A stretch of 64,000 nt of DNA from Fuerstiella marisgermanici (GTDB lineage: Bacteria > Planctomycetota > Planctomycetia > Planctomycetales > Planctomycetaceae), in the NCBI RefSeq assembly GCF_001983935.1, contig NZ_CP017641.1, positions 2,976,001-3,040,000 of the forward strand, in the 5' to 3' direction. Below the pieces are notes generated by a model. That model was not told the DNA's origin and did no database searches. It saw only the letters and a program-made list of their open reading frames with translations. Position numbers and translations under genes: made by a program. Positions 25,049-34,237 of this stretch are shown here, one piece after another (position 1 is the stretch's first letter; each line of letters starts with the position of its first letter).

Positions 25049-25070
25049 CTTTCACGCTCCCGCGTGAAAG
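25049..25070 (+). terminator. Perfect 9-bp hairpin downstream of miaB
   Basis: CTTTCACGC (25049-25057), loop TCCC, and GCGTGAAAG (25062-25070) form a perfect stem 78 bases after the miaB stop. No U-tract follows, so intrinsic termination is uncertain; it may be a processing site or another repeat element. The remaining part of 24971-25158 and 25304-25389 contains no supported gene. Confidence 0.35.
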
Positions 25071-25158
25071 ACCGTGCGGCTTTGGAAAACGGCAGTCCGT
25101 GGTAAAAAATGGAGCAGATTCAACCACAACGAGAACAAGTCGTGGTCACGGTCGCTTC

Positions 25159-25303
25159 ACCCCCTCCCACAATTTATTGTGGGAGGGGTCGATCGAGCGA
25201 AGCAAGATCGGGGGAGGGACGGACGCGGAACGTGATTGGCCCCCTCCCGGACGTTGTTTCACTCCGTCCGAACTCCCCCAAACGGCTTCGCCGGGGAGAG
25301 GTA
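25159..25303. repeat. Family A structured repeat, copy 1
   Basis: A 145-bp element of consecutive hairpins. First hairpin: CCCCTCCCACAA (25161-25172), loop TTTA, TTGTGGGAGGGG (25177-25188), a perfect 12-bp stem. Second: CGATC (25190-25194) with GATCG (25207-25211), followed by GGGGGAGGG. The right half has CCCCCTCCCGGACG and ends CTCCCC...GGGGAGAGGT. The right half is roughly an inverted copy of the left. A second copy lies at 45510-45681. Located between the convergent miaB and PPC-protein genes. Confidence 0.75.
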
Positions 25304-25389
25304 CAACTGAGCGGCCCAAATTCGAAAGCCGCACGATCTCTGAAACGGGCGAGTGAAACACACAAGTTGTAAATCGCACGCAGGTTTGA

Positions 25390-27093
25390 CTACGGGGTCT
25401 TAGACTCTTCAGCCGCGGGCTCAGCTTCTGCAGGTTCAGGTTCTTTGGGCTCAGGCCCTTTCGGCACGGTTAGCCAAAGGTGTTCTGCTTCCGCCGTCAA
25501 TTTTGCGACCGGTGCCACGACGCTTGTTTCGATCTTTGAGTCCTTCGACCGGCCGACAATCCGAAACGTCCCGCTGAATGCCTTGGCTTCGCTGGCACGA
25601 ACCAGCTTTAGAGTCACCTTCTTGGCTGCATCACCGTCTTTCGTGGAAACGGCGGGCTCCGCAGTGACTCCGTCTGGCAACCCTTCGGCCGTGAATTCGA
25701 TTTCCTCAGACAAGCCGTTTTGGCGAGCAACATCAATCGGAATTTCTACGGGCTTGTCGTCTGCAAAAGTAAATGCGGTCGCTTTCGCCTTTGCGGTGAA
25801 CCCTGGCTTCGTTTCAGCACATGTGAGCACATAGAAAAATCGCGAGCCGCCGTGGCTGAACCGATCGGTGACGGTAATCGTGTGCGTGCCGTCCGTTTTT
25901 AAAGTCACCGACGCTTCTGCATCAAGGTCTTCCCGACTGCGATCGTCAACCTGTTTTAGTTCGCTGCCCTTGGCGTCTTTAATCGACAACACGGGATCGA
26001 GTGGCGAATGCAGAGCACGGCTGGCAACTGCAATCGTCAGCTTCTGTCCCTTCTTGCCTTCAAACGAATACTGATCTGTTTGGCCGGGTTCCGAAATGAT
26101 GCCGGTCACAGCAACAGGCAGTTTCAATGGCTCTTTTTGTGCTGCCTCCTCAACAATCGACGGACTGCCACTGGCAGACAGTTGCACGACATTCGCAAAG
26201 TCCCCGGTTAACGTGACTGCCCGTGTCTGGAATATTGGCACGACCAGCGGCGGCGAATTATTCGGAAGGTTCCAACCGTGCAACGCGACTTCGCTGGTGG
26301 CTGACGCATCGACCATCGCTGGCACCGTGTAGTCCACGAACGCTTCAGTTGTCAGTGTCAGGCGATAGACGTAAGTCGCCCCGCCGGCCAATCGAATGGT
26401 GCTGTTCGGCGTCGCAGGAAAAGCAAACGTGCGAACAAAGTAGGTTCCGTCGGCCGGTACTTCAAACGCGAGTTGCGGGTCGAAGCCATGGTCGTCGTCA
26501 TTGTGAGCAACCACAGCACCGTTTGGTCCGAGGATTCGAAGCACGCCATCCATCGGCGAACCGAGATCGCGGTTGGCCTGCATCGATGCCACCAAAGTTG
26601 TCCCGGCTTTTAAATTAAGGCTGTACGTATCGACGTCGCCAGACTTCGCCAGCACTCCGTTCACGACCGCCGTTGCCTGTTCAATTGCTTGAGCAGCCCC
26701 GACCTCGTTATTGGGCTCGACTTCGGCCACTTCAGACGCCACGCCCACAAAGAATGGCCGCAACTCCGACGCGCCTGTTTCGTTGTAAAACCTCAACCAG
26801 TGAATCCCAGGCGTGGCATCGTCCGGAACCGTCACTTTGGCGGAATCCTTCTTCTCAGAGAACTCAAACGTCAACTGCCCGGCGTCCGACCAAACTTTCA
26901 ATTCACCGTCGCCTGGCTTGCCGGTCAGCTTCACATCAACCGACGTCCCTCGCTGTGCCCCCGGCGGAAAAAAACGATCAATCGTCGGTTGTTCCGCCGC
27001 ACTGCTGGGTGACGCGAGCGTCAACGAAGCAATCACTAAAAGGCTGCCGGAGTGAATCCATCGGAAGGCGGGAAAAGGGCTGAAAAGGTGCAT
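25390..27093 (-). CDS. Secreted PPC-domain (pre-peptidase C-terminal) protein
   Basis: 567 residues. The N-terminus has a hydrophobic signal (SLLVIASLTLASPSSAAE). Beta-rich domains follow; the PPC signature is visible at VAEVEPNNEVGAAQAIEQA with GDVDTYSLNLKAG, and a second at ISEPGQTDQYSFEGKKGQK. The C-terminus is a Pro/Glu/Ala-rich tail (PKEPEPAEAEPAAEESKTP). Planctomycetes carry many such extracytoplasmic proteins; PPC domains are thought to act as secretion or binding modules. No protease domain is present. Divergent from the 27310 gene with 216 bp between them. Confidence 0.85.
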   Translation of the reverse strand: MHLFSPFPAFRWIHSGSLLVIASLTLASPSSAAEQPTIDRFFPPGAQRGTSVDVKLTGKPGDGELKVWSDAGQLTFEFSEKKDSAKVTVPDDATPGIHWLRFYNETGASELRPFFVGVASEVAEVEPNNEVGAAQAIEQATAVVNGVLAKSGDVDTYSLNLKAGTTLVASMQANRDLGSPMDGVLRILGPNGAVVAHNDDDHGFDPQLAFEVPADGTYFVRTFAFPATPNSTIRLAGGATYVYRLTLTTEAFVDYTVPAMVDASATSEVALHGWNLPNNSPPLVVPIFQTRAVTLTGDFANVVQLSASGSPSIVEEAAQKEPLKLPVAVTGIISEPGQTDQYSFEGKKGQKLTIAVASRALHSPLDPVLSIKDAKGSELKQVDDRSREDLDAEASVTLKTDGTHTITVTDRFSHGGSRFFYVLTCAETKPGFTAKAKATAFTFADDKPVEIPIDVARQNGLSEEIEFTAEGLPDGVTAEPAVSTKDGDAAKKVTLKLVRASEAKAFSGTFRIVGRSKDSKIETSVVAPVAKLTAEAEHLWLTVPKGPEPKEPEPAEAEPAAEESKTP

Positions 27094-27309
27094 GGTTGGC
27101 TATTTGCAGGGAGGAAGGAGTATCGAGGGGACCAGCTCGGCGGTTTTTCCAATGCGCAGATCAAATGGCGGGAGCCAGATGGTACTCTGCCGAATAACCC
27201 ATGTCATCCGAGTTCTTTGCGTTGCCGCGCAACCGAGAATGCTCGACCGGGGCTGGTGGCGTTCCTATTATAGCGGGCAACTTTTTTTAAACGCTGGCCA
27301 TATTCTTCC

Positions 27310-29178
27310 ATGCTCCAAAACCTTCGCTCCCTTTACGCCTCAGCCAGGACTTCGCCTTTGCCCGTTCTGTGTCGAGGGCTCGCATTTGCGGCTATTGTCG
27401 GTGTGATGACCGCGTTAACGGCGGTACCGCAGGCACAGGCGGCTCATCCGTTGTCGCTGATGGAGGCGCAGGTGTACGTCACCCGCAGCAGTGCTCGCCT
27501 TCGCGTCAAATTGTTTGCGGAAGACCTGTTTCTGTTTCACGATCTTGAACCCGATCAGCAGGACGTGCTGTCGCCCGAACAACTTCGCGAAGGCTTGAAA
27601 CTGCATCGTCAGTTTTTGCTGGACAAAATCACATTGCGCGACGCCAAAGGTGAACTTTACAAAGGCAGCGTCACAGACATGCAACCGTTTGAAATGCCGG
27701 CGGAAGGCATTTCGGTCGAAGAACTGATGCTGCACACGGCGACGTATGAACTGGAATATCCGTTTACCGAACCACCGGAATTTCTCACCATCCAGCAGGA
27801 TGTCAGCGACGAAGCGTTCATCTTTCCGTCCGAAATGAAACTCACGCTGCACCAGGCGGGTACTGACCTGGTGTTTACAGAATCACTCAAGCCCGGCGCG
27901 GCGGAAACGATTCGTTTTGACTGGAGTGGCGATGTGCTGTCGGACGAAGCCAGCGACGCCGAATGGCAGGCGTGGTTCGAAAAACAGCGAGAAGCGACGT
28001 TGGGCATCACCAGCTACAGCAGCGTGTATTCGTTCATCTATATCGAGCCGGCCGAAGTGCGGCATGAGGTCCTGATTCCTTTAGCCAACCTGCGAACCGT
28101 GCTGCCAATGGAACACGAAGATCCCGCGTTCGTGGACGTCGACGAACAGGACGGCGTGCGCGAGTTAATTCGCAACTGGTTGAAGGATGAGAACCCGACC
28201 AGCATTAACGGCACGTCTATCGCACCGGAATTCACTCGCATCGATTTCTACGGACTGGACCTGAAAGACTTTGCGCGGCAGGCCGAAGAGCGTCGCGTGA
28301 GTCTCGCGAATGGCCGCATCGGAATCATCATGACGTATCGGTCAGAAAACGAAGCGGTGCGCGATGTAAAACTTTCGTGGGACTCATTCAATTCGGCGAT
28401 CCGGAAAATCCAATCCGTGGTGGTTGCGTATCCCGATCAGATGCAGCGGTTCGAATTTTCACGCTTCAACAAATCGGAAGACAATGTCTTCGCATGGTCG
28501 GCTGATCCCGCCAACCTGCCTCAACCAACATCGACGGTGCCGGCCGTCGTTCCACCGATGCCGACGATGGATGTGCCGGTGGCCAGTTTGATGCTGGTGG
28601 CACTGGCGATCGCCTGCCTGCTGTTCGCAAGACGGCATAAAGGACGGATTGCGGTGGCGTTGCTGGTACTGGCAGCGGTCATGTTTCCGTTTGCCAATGT
28701 GGCGATGGAACATCCCTTCAAAGAACGGCCCAAAGTCGCAGACGACAAAGCGTACGACGTTTTCGAAACGCTGCATGCGGGGGCGTATCGAGCTCTGGAT
28801 TTCGGCACCGAAGACCGCATCTACGAAGTACTGGGCAACAGCGTCGACGGCGATCTGCTGGAAAAAACTTACCTGCAGTTGCGTGAGGGGCTGCAAATGC
28901 GAGAACAGGGTGGCGCGGTGGCGCGCGTTCAATCGGTGGAGTACGACGATGGTGAACGCATTGACCAGGACGAGGCGACGCCGTGGCCGGGGTTCGCTGT
29001 GCGCAGCCGCTGGACGGTCAGCGGGACGGTCGAACACTGGGGTCACATTCACGAACGCCAAAACCAGTTCAGCGCGGTATTCAACGTCGAACCACGCGAC
29101 GGCTTGTGGAAAATTACCGACATGCAGATCGAAGATCAGCAAAGTCTGGCCACGAATACTCGCCTGCGAAAGTTCTAG
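27310..29178 (+). CDS. Membrane-anchored protein of unknown function
   Basis: 622 residues. Residues 10-43 form a long hydrophobic signal region ending AVPQAQAAHPLS. A beta-rich periplasmic portion follows (MEAQVYVTRSSARLRVKLF), then two adjacent membrane spans near residues 418-465 (VASLMLVALAIACLLFARR and GRIAVALLVLAAVMFPFA) separated by a short basic loop. The C-terminal 150 residues (GNSVDGDLLEKTYLQLREGL, ending WKITDMQIEDQQSLATNTRL and three more residues) look like an NTF2-like or cystatin-like fold, an impression only. I do not recognise the family. First gene of a rightward run with the next two genes. Confidence 0.75.
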   Translation: MLQNLRSLYASARTSPLPVLCRGLAFAAIVGVMTALTAVPQAQAAHPLSLMEAQVYVTRSSARLRVKLFAEDLFLFHDLEPDQQDVLSPEQLREGLKLHRQFLLDKITLRDAKGELYKGSVTDMQPFEMPAEGISVEELMLHTATYELEYPFTEPPEFLTIQQDVSDEAFIFPSEMKLTLHQAGTDLVFTESLKPGAAETIRFDWSGDVLSDEASDAEWQAWFEKQREATLGITSYSSVYSFIYIEPAEVRHEVLIPLANLRTVLPMEHEDPAFVDVDEQDGVRELIRNWLKDENPTSINGTSIAPEFTRIDFYGLDLKDFARQAEERRVSLANGRIGIIMTYRSENEAVRDVKLSWDSFNSAIRKIQSVVVAYPDQMQRFEFSRFNKSEDNVFAWSADPANLPQPTSTVPAVVPPMPTMDVPVASLMLVALAIACLLFARRHKGRIAVALLVLAAVMFPFANVAMEHPFKERPKVADDKAYDVFETLHAGAYRALDFGTEDRIYEVLGNSVDGDLLEKTYLQLREGLQMREQGGAVARVQSVEYDDGERIDQDEATPWPGFAVRSRWTVSGTVEHWGHIHERQNQFSAVFNVEPRDGLWKITDMQIEDQQSLATNTRLRKF

Positions 29179-29277
29179 GCCGCCTCGCGCTATGGGCCGG
29201 ACCTTTGCATTCCTTTATCAGGAACATTACTTTCCCGGCTGATCAACACCTTCTCAACTCCGTTCTGGAAACTTCCC

Positions 29278-30987
29278 ATGCGTCACCAACTCTCGCTGCT
29301 GCACGTTTGCCTGCTGATGCTGACGGCGGTTCCTGCTGTGGCTCAGCAGCCGAACGCCTTCGACCTGATTCCTGACACGGCAACATTCGTCGTGCGTCTG
29401 CAGACTCCGGATCAAACGGTCAAAGATGTGACCAACTTTGTCGACCAGGTTCAGCCCGGCTTCGGCCCGGTCGTGGAAGGCCAGGCAGCAGCACTGGGAC
29501 AAGCAATCCAGAATCCTACTTTAGCTGGCGTCGATCGCACCAAAGACTGGTACTTGCTCGCCTTTCCGTCGCCCGGTCCAAACCCGTCCGATTCGCCACC
29601 GGAAGCCGTTTACCTGATCCCTGTCACAGACGCAGATGCTGCCAGGGCGGCTCTTGGCGATCGGTTTGGCTTTGCTGAAAAAAATGGCTACCTCGCGTGG
29701 TCTGAGGAAGCCATTCTGGCTGAGCAAATGAAATCGTGCTTCGACGGCAAAACAGCTGCGATCTCAAAGAAAATGGATGAAGCCTCCGCGAAGAGAATGA
29801 TGGCCAGCCATCTGACCGTCTTCATTAACGCCGAAGCACTGAAGACCACTTATGCCGACCAACTGGCTCAGGCTGACGAAACGCTGGAAGAAGCTCTTGC
29901 GGCGCTGGCGGATCAGATGAAAGTCGCCAGCCCGGGACTCGACCCGGAAATGGCGTTAGGAGTTTACCGCACGATGGGAGCGTACCTGATTCAGGCGGCG
30001 CGAGATTCCGAATCGGCAGTGGCCAGCATCAATATTGCCGATGGGGTATTGCGGATCGAAGAATTACTCACCGTGGCAAAGGGCAGCCAGGCGGACGAAT
30101 TCCTGGCCGCTCAACCTGTTAGCAATATGGCTCGATTGACAAACGTTCCGGCTGGGCTGGATGGCTACTTCGGAGTGAGCGGCGATCCGACGCGGCTTAT
30201 CGCGTGGGCGGGCGAATTCATCGATTCGCAAGTGACGGACGAAGCGGCCAAGGCAAAGTTCCAGAAATCGTTGAAAGCGATGGAAGGCGTTAAGTTTGGA
30301 GCCTACGTCGGTGGCGGGGGACTTAACATGGAGCAAGAAGGCGTGATGCAGCTTTTCGGAATCGCAGAGGTGGCTCCATCCGCCAAAATGCGTGCCGCGC
30401 TGATGCTGTTTCAGGACGAAATGAAATACGAAATTGGCGGCATCACACAAACACAGTCGTTCAAGCCGAACGCCGAAACAATCGCCGGGCAGACGGTTGA
30501 TTTGTATCGGTTCAAACAAACGTTCCCACCAGAAATGGACCCGACGGGCATGCAGGCGGCGATCCACGACCGAATGTACGGTGATGGAACGATGCAGCAG
30601 CGGCTGGTCTTTAACAATGACCTCATTACAACAACGGTCGGCGGCGGCACCGAAGCGATGAAGCAGTTGCTGAACAGTTCAAAGTCGACCGACAGCAACA
30701 TGTTAAAAGCACGAGCTGCCCTGCACAAAGAATCTAATCTGCTACTGCTGACGGACGTGCCGAACCTGGTGCTGGACTTTGCGAAACTGATTCTGGAAAC
30801 CGGCGCCATTCCAGTTCCCGTGCAGGCAGAACAGCTTGAACCGCTGAAGATCGCTCCCAGCTACGCCGGGTTTTCGATGGCGGTCGCACCGCAGCAACTG
30901 CACTTCCGAACCAACGTACCTGTAGAAACCTTCCAGGGCTTCGCTCAGATCGGAATGTTTGTGCAGGGCCTGATGATGGCGAACTAA
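29278..30987 (+). CDS. Secreted protein of unknown function
   Basis: 569 residues with a clear signal peptide ending AVAQQPNAFDLIP. The pattern DLIPDTATFVVRLQTPDQTV resembles planctomycete proteins of the DUF3352-like type, in which a substrate is not known. Alternating helices and strands occur throughout, including a Glu/Ala-rich helix at about 190-225 (ADQLAQADETLEEALAALA). No catalytic motif is identifiable. It starts 99 bp after the 27310 gene and ends four bases before the Hsp70-like gene, so it is probably translated with it. The pairing of a secreted protein with a cytosolic chaperone-like protein is unexplained. Confidence 0.75.
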   Translation: MRHQLSLLHVCLLMLTAVPAVAQQPNAFDLIPDTATFVVRLQTPDQTVKDVTNFVDQVQPGFGPVVEGQAAALGQAIQNPTLAGVDRTKDWYLLAFPSPGPNPSDSPPEAVYLIPVTDADAARAALGDRFGFAEKNGYLAWSEEAILAEQMKSCFDGKTAAISKKMDEASAKRMMASHLTVFINAEALKTTYADQLAQADETLEEALAALADQMKVASPGLDPEMALGVYRTMGAYLIQAARDSESAVASINIADGVLRIEELLTVAKGSQADEFLAAQPVSNMARLTNVPAGLDGYFGVSGDPTRLIAWAGEFIDSQVTDEAAKAKFQKSLKAMEGVKFGAYVGGGGLNMEQEGVMQLFGIAEVAPSAKMRAALMLFQDEMKYEIGGITQTQSFKPNAETIAGQTVDLYRFKQTFPPEMDPTGMQAAIHDRMYGDGTMQQRLVFNNDLITTTVGGGTEAMKQLLNSSKSTDSNMLKARAALHKESNLLLLTDVPNLVLDFAKLILETGAIPVPVQAEQLEPLKIAPSYAGFSMAVAPQQLHFRTNVPVETFQGFAQIGMFVQGLMMAN

Positions 30988-30991
30988 AAAG

Positions 30992-33856
30992 ATGAATGTC
31001 GAAGACGCTGCTGCGTCGAAGAAATCCGAACCTCGGTTTGTTGTTGGAATTGATCTCGGCACAACAAACTCGGCCGTCTGCTACGTTGATACCAGCGCCA
31101 CAGAGACCAGTGATAACCACGACACATGGGACGTACGAACGCTCAAGGTGCCGCAATTGGTCGCACCTGGTCAGGTCGAACATCGAGACACGCTGCCATC
31201 GTTTCACTACCAACCGGCGGCGGGCGAATTCTCTGACGGCGAACTACAGCTTCCCTGGTCTAACGCATTCGCCGGACACTTTGTTGGGACCTTAGCTCGA
31301 GACCACGGGATTCACGTTCCGGGGCGAATGATCTCTTCGGCAAAGTCGTGGCTGTGTCATCCGGGCGTCGATCGCACAGCCGGAATTCTGCCATGGCAGG
31401 GCGGCGACGATGTCGACCGACTTTCGCCCGTGGAAGTCAGCAGCCGATTGCTGGCTCATGTGGTCGACGTATGGAATCATCAGTTCCCTGACGAACCGCT
31501 TGCTGATCAGACAGTCGTCCTGACGATCCCAGCGTCGTTTGACGAAGTCGCTCGCAACCTCACCATTCAGGCGTCGCAAAAGGCGGGGCTGCCGCGAGTC
31601 TTGCTGATTGAGGAACCTCAGGCCGCCTTCTACGCGTGGATCGATCGGCACCGAGGCGACTGGGAAGATCGAGTTCAACCCGGCCAGAAGATTTTGGTCT
31701 GCGATGTCGGCGGCGGCACGACGGACTTCACACTGATCCGAGTTAAATCCGGCGCGGACAACAAGGTGCTGTTTCACCGAGTTGCCGTGGGCGAACATCT
31801 GATTCTGGGCGGCGACAACCTCGACCTTGCCCTCGCCTACTTCATAGAAGGCCGTTTCCGCGAAGAAGGCGTTTCGCAACTCACACCGCGTCAGTGGAGT
31901 GTGCTTGTGCGAGTCGCCCGGCAGGTCAAGGAAGCATTGTTGTCGCCCGATGCCCCGAACCAGTTCACAGTCAGTCTGCCCGGATCGGGATCCAAACTGA
32001 TCGGCGGTGCGTTGCAGACTCAGGTCACGAAGCAACAGGTGACCGATGTTCTGCTGGAAGGCTTTTTGCCTCAAACGACCTTCACCGATGTGCCGCAGAG
32101 TAACCAAAGTGGTTTCCGCGAATTCGGTTTGCCATACGCCGCCGATTCGGCCATCACCCGGTACCTGGCCGAATTCCTGCGGACTCATGCTGAGACTGCT
32201 GCTGAGAACGAAATGCTGCGTGACGACGACCACGCAGCGCGGCCGGACATAGTTCTGTTCAACGGGGGGCTGTTCGAATCAGCGTTGCTGAAGCAGCGAA
32301 TGACCGAAGTGCTTTCGTCATGGTTTAGCGAGGGCGACCGTGAATGGGAGCCGCTGATTCTCAACTGCGAACGCCTGGATTTGGCGGTGGCTCAGGGAGC
32401 TGCCTGCTACGGCATGGTGTCGCGTGGAATCGGCGTACGGATTTCGGCCGGCTTGCCTCGAACGTATTACCTCGGCGTCGAAACCGAAGCCGGCATGAAC
32501 GCCGTCTGCCTTGTCCCGGCCGGCACAGAACCGGGCACCGACCTGGATCCGCCAGAACAGACCTTTCAACTGCAAACCGGCCGACCGGTTGAGTTCCCAG
32601 TGCTCTATTCGGGGACTCGCCTGACCGACGCGACGGGCACGGTTGTCGAATCCGAAAAGGAACAGCTCACCGCCCTGCCGCCGATCCGCACTGTGATCCG
32701 CAGCAGCGACAACAACGCAGGCGACACGGTGACGGTGCAGGTCAACGCACGGCTGACAGAAATCGGAACGCTTGACCTTTGGTGCGCGAGCACAACAACA
32801 GGCGAGCGCTGGAAGCTGCAGTTCGACGTGCGTTCCGCCGTTCGCACCGACGTCGCCGCTCACGAAGCCAGCGCCGCAGACGCGGAAGGCATCGTCGCCG
32901 CGGACACACTCACGCAGGTCGAAGCCATATTGCATTCGGTCTTCGGTAAAGACGGAACGGACAAGCCGGGCGGACTGGCCAAACGCATCGGGCGTGAGAT
33001 CAGCATGAGTCGTTCCGATTGGCCGACGTCGCTGCTGCGTGAAATGTGGCGGGTATTGATTGAACTGGCCGATGGTCGCCGCCGCAGTGCAGCTCACGAA
33101 TCCGCCTGGCTCAATCTACTCGGCTTCGCACTGCGGCCGGGCTTCGGCTACGCCATGGATGACTGGCGAATTGACACCACGTGGGACATTCTTCGAGGCA
33201 AGCTGATTCATGCCACACCCGAAGTCCGCAGCCAATGGTGGATCATGTGGCGACGCATCGCCGGAGGACTTTCCGGCGGCCAGCAAAACGCTACGGCATC
33301 GCAGCTTCTCAGTTCCATCCGCCAGACGGCTCAACAAATGAGTTCCGGTAAAGGCAAAGGTGGCCCGATCGCGTTGCACGAAAAAGACGCTGCCGAAATC
33401 TGGCGAGTCCTTGGCGCATTCGAACAGCTACCGCCGTCTGTCCGCCATGAACTGGGTGACATCGTGCTTCAGTTACTGCCTCGCCCTAAAATGCAGCCGA
33501 TGCGAGAAGCCTTAGTGTGGACGCTGGGCCGACTGGGTTCGCGAGTGCCATTCAACGGCAACGCTCAATCAACGGTCAACGCCGACACGGCGGCTCGTTG
33601 GTTACAGCAATTACTAAGCATGCAACTGGAGGACGTCCAGACGCTGCCACTGGCGATCATGCAACTGGCTCGCCGCACCGACGACCGCTTCACAGACATC
33701 CCGGACGACGTTCGCGAAGAAGCAGCTCGCTACCTGAAAGAAATGGGCGGCTACCACTCACTGATCAAGCTAATCCGCGAAGCTGGCACAACAGACGCAG
33801 AAACAAAGGGAGCCCTCTTCGGAGAAGCACTTCCCCTCGGCTTAACCATGACATAA
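30992..33856 (+). CDS. Hsp70-family (DnaK-like) protein with long C-terminal extension
   Basis: 954 residues, much longer than DnaK (about 640). The actin-like ATPase domain has phosphate-1 motif GIDLGTTNSAV (19-29) and phosphate-2 motif CDVGGGTTDFTLI (about 237-249); connecting sequence RVLLIEEPQAAFYAW matches the EPQAA motif. After a shortened substrate-binding-like beta region (about 500-630), the last 300 residues are mainly helical with Trp-rich segments (QWWIMWRRIAGG) resembling the DUF3731-type extension of HscC/YegD-related proteins. Its exact clients are unknown. Four bases separate it from the secreted protein gene upstream. The stop codon is followed after two bases by repeat family B. 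Confidence 0.85.
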   Translation: MNVEDAAASKKSEPRFVVGIDLGTTNSAVCYVDTSATETSDNHDTWDVRTLKVPQLVAPGQVEHRDTLPSFHYQPAAGEFSDGELQLPWSNAFAGHFVGTLARDHGIHVPGRMISSAKSWLCHPGVDRTAGILPWQGGDDVDRLSPVEVSSRLLAHVVDVWNHQFPDEPLADQTVVLTIPASFDEVARNLTIQASQKAGLPRVLLIEEPQAAFYAWIDRHRGDWEDRVQPGQKILVCDVGGGTTDFTLIRVKSGADNKVLFHRVAVGEHLILGGDNLDLALAYFIEGRFREEGVSQLTPRQWSVLVRVARQVKEALLSPDAPNQFTVSLPGSGSKLIGGALQTQVTKQQVTDVLLEGFLPQTTFTDVPQSNQSGFREFGLPYAADSAITRYLAEFLRTHAETAAENEMLRDDDHAARPDIVLFNGGLFESALLKQRMTEVLSSWFSEGDREWEPLILNCERLDLAVAQGAACYGMVSRGIGVRISAGLPRTYYLGVETEAGMNAVCLVPAGTEPGTDLDPPEQTFQLQTGRPVEFPVLYSGTRLTDATGTVVESEKEQLTALPPIRTVIRSSDNNAGDTVTVQVNARLTEIGTLDLWCASTTTGERWKLQFDVRSAVRTDVAAHEASAADAEGIVAADTLTQVEAILHSVFGKDGTDKPGGLAKRIGREISMSRSDWPTSLLREMWRVLIELADGRRRSAAHESAWLNLLGFALRPGFGYAMDDWRIDTTWDILRGKLIHATPEVRSQWWIMWRRIAGGLSGGQQNATASQLLSSIRQTAQQMSSGKGKGGPIALHEKDAAEIWRVLGAFEQLPPSVRHELGDIVLQLLPRPKMQPMREALVWTLGRLGSRVPFNGNAQSTVNADTAARWLQQLLSMQLEDVQTLPLAIMQLARRTDDRFTDIPDDVREEAARYLKEMGGYHSLIKLIREAGTTDAETKGALFGEALPLGLTMT

Positions 33857-33945
33857 TTGCCGGGCAGCCCCGGCGGGCGGTTGGCGTGGTGGGCGGTTGA
33901 GCTGGACGAAGGCTGAAGCGCCGGCGTTGCTCCCGATGGTCGCTG
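33857..33945 (+). repeat. Family B 3'-end repeat, copy 1
   Basis: Starts directly after the Hsp70-like stop TAA (33854-33856): two bases, then hairpin GCCGGG-CAGC-CCCGGC (33859-33874), then GGGCGGTTGGCGTGG, GGGCGGTTGAG, and the end GCCGGCGTTGCTCCCGAT and GGTCGCTG. The same order is found at 34237-34152 (minus) and 50070-50326 (plus). The stem here uses G-C where the other copies have T-A, keeping the pairing. Confidence 0.8.
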
Positions 33946-34151
33946 GGAGATGATCGGGCTTTCACGAGTCGACCAGGTATGGCAGATGAACGGAGGCCGA
34001 CAAACGCCCACGGAATTTGTTTTCTGCTAAGAAGTCTTTGGGTGAAGGAAATTCCTGCGGCCCTCTGCAGTTCAACTTCTTACGCTCGAATAGTCCGATC
34101 CAATTCCTCAACAGGAAACACTCAAACCACGAAATCGAGCCTCCCCGCCTC
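33946..34151. other. Gene-free spacer between two inverted family B copies
   Basis: About 206 bp lie between the plus-oriented copy at 33857-33945 and the minus-oriented copy at 34152-34237, between two convergent genes. Frames that cross it read only repeat-derived arginine/proline-rich peptides. No terminator, RNA gene or promoter was recognised. Confidence 0.5.
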
Positions 34152-34237
34152 CAGCGACCACCGGGAGCAACGCCGGCGCACCAGCCCTCCCACCATCACA
34201 AAGCCACCACGCCAACCGCCCGCCGGTGCATACCGGC
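34152..34237 (-). repeat. Family B 3'-end repeat, copy 2
   Basis: Minus-strand copy beginning with the last base of the TAG stop (34239-34237) of the ArsM-like gene: hairpin GCCGGT-ATGC-ACCGGC (34237-34222), then GGGCGGTTGGCGTGG and, at the end, GCCGGCGTTGCTCCCG and GTGGTCGCTGG. It is inverted relative to copy 1 but has the same orientation relative to the gene it follows. Confidence 0.8.

Noticed and set aside
33857-34237. Integron-like attC sites after stop codons
   Set aside because: No consistent RYYYAAC/GTTRRRY core pair, no integrase and the repeats occur after long chromosomal genes, not after a cassette array.
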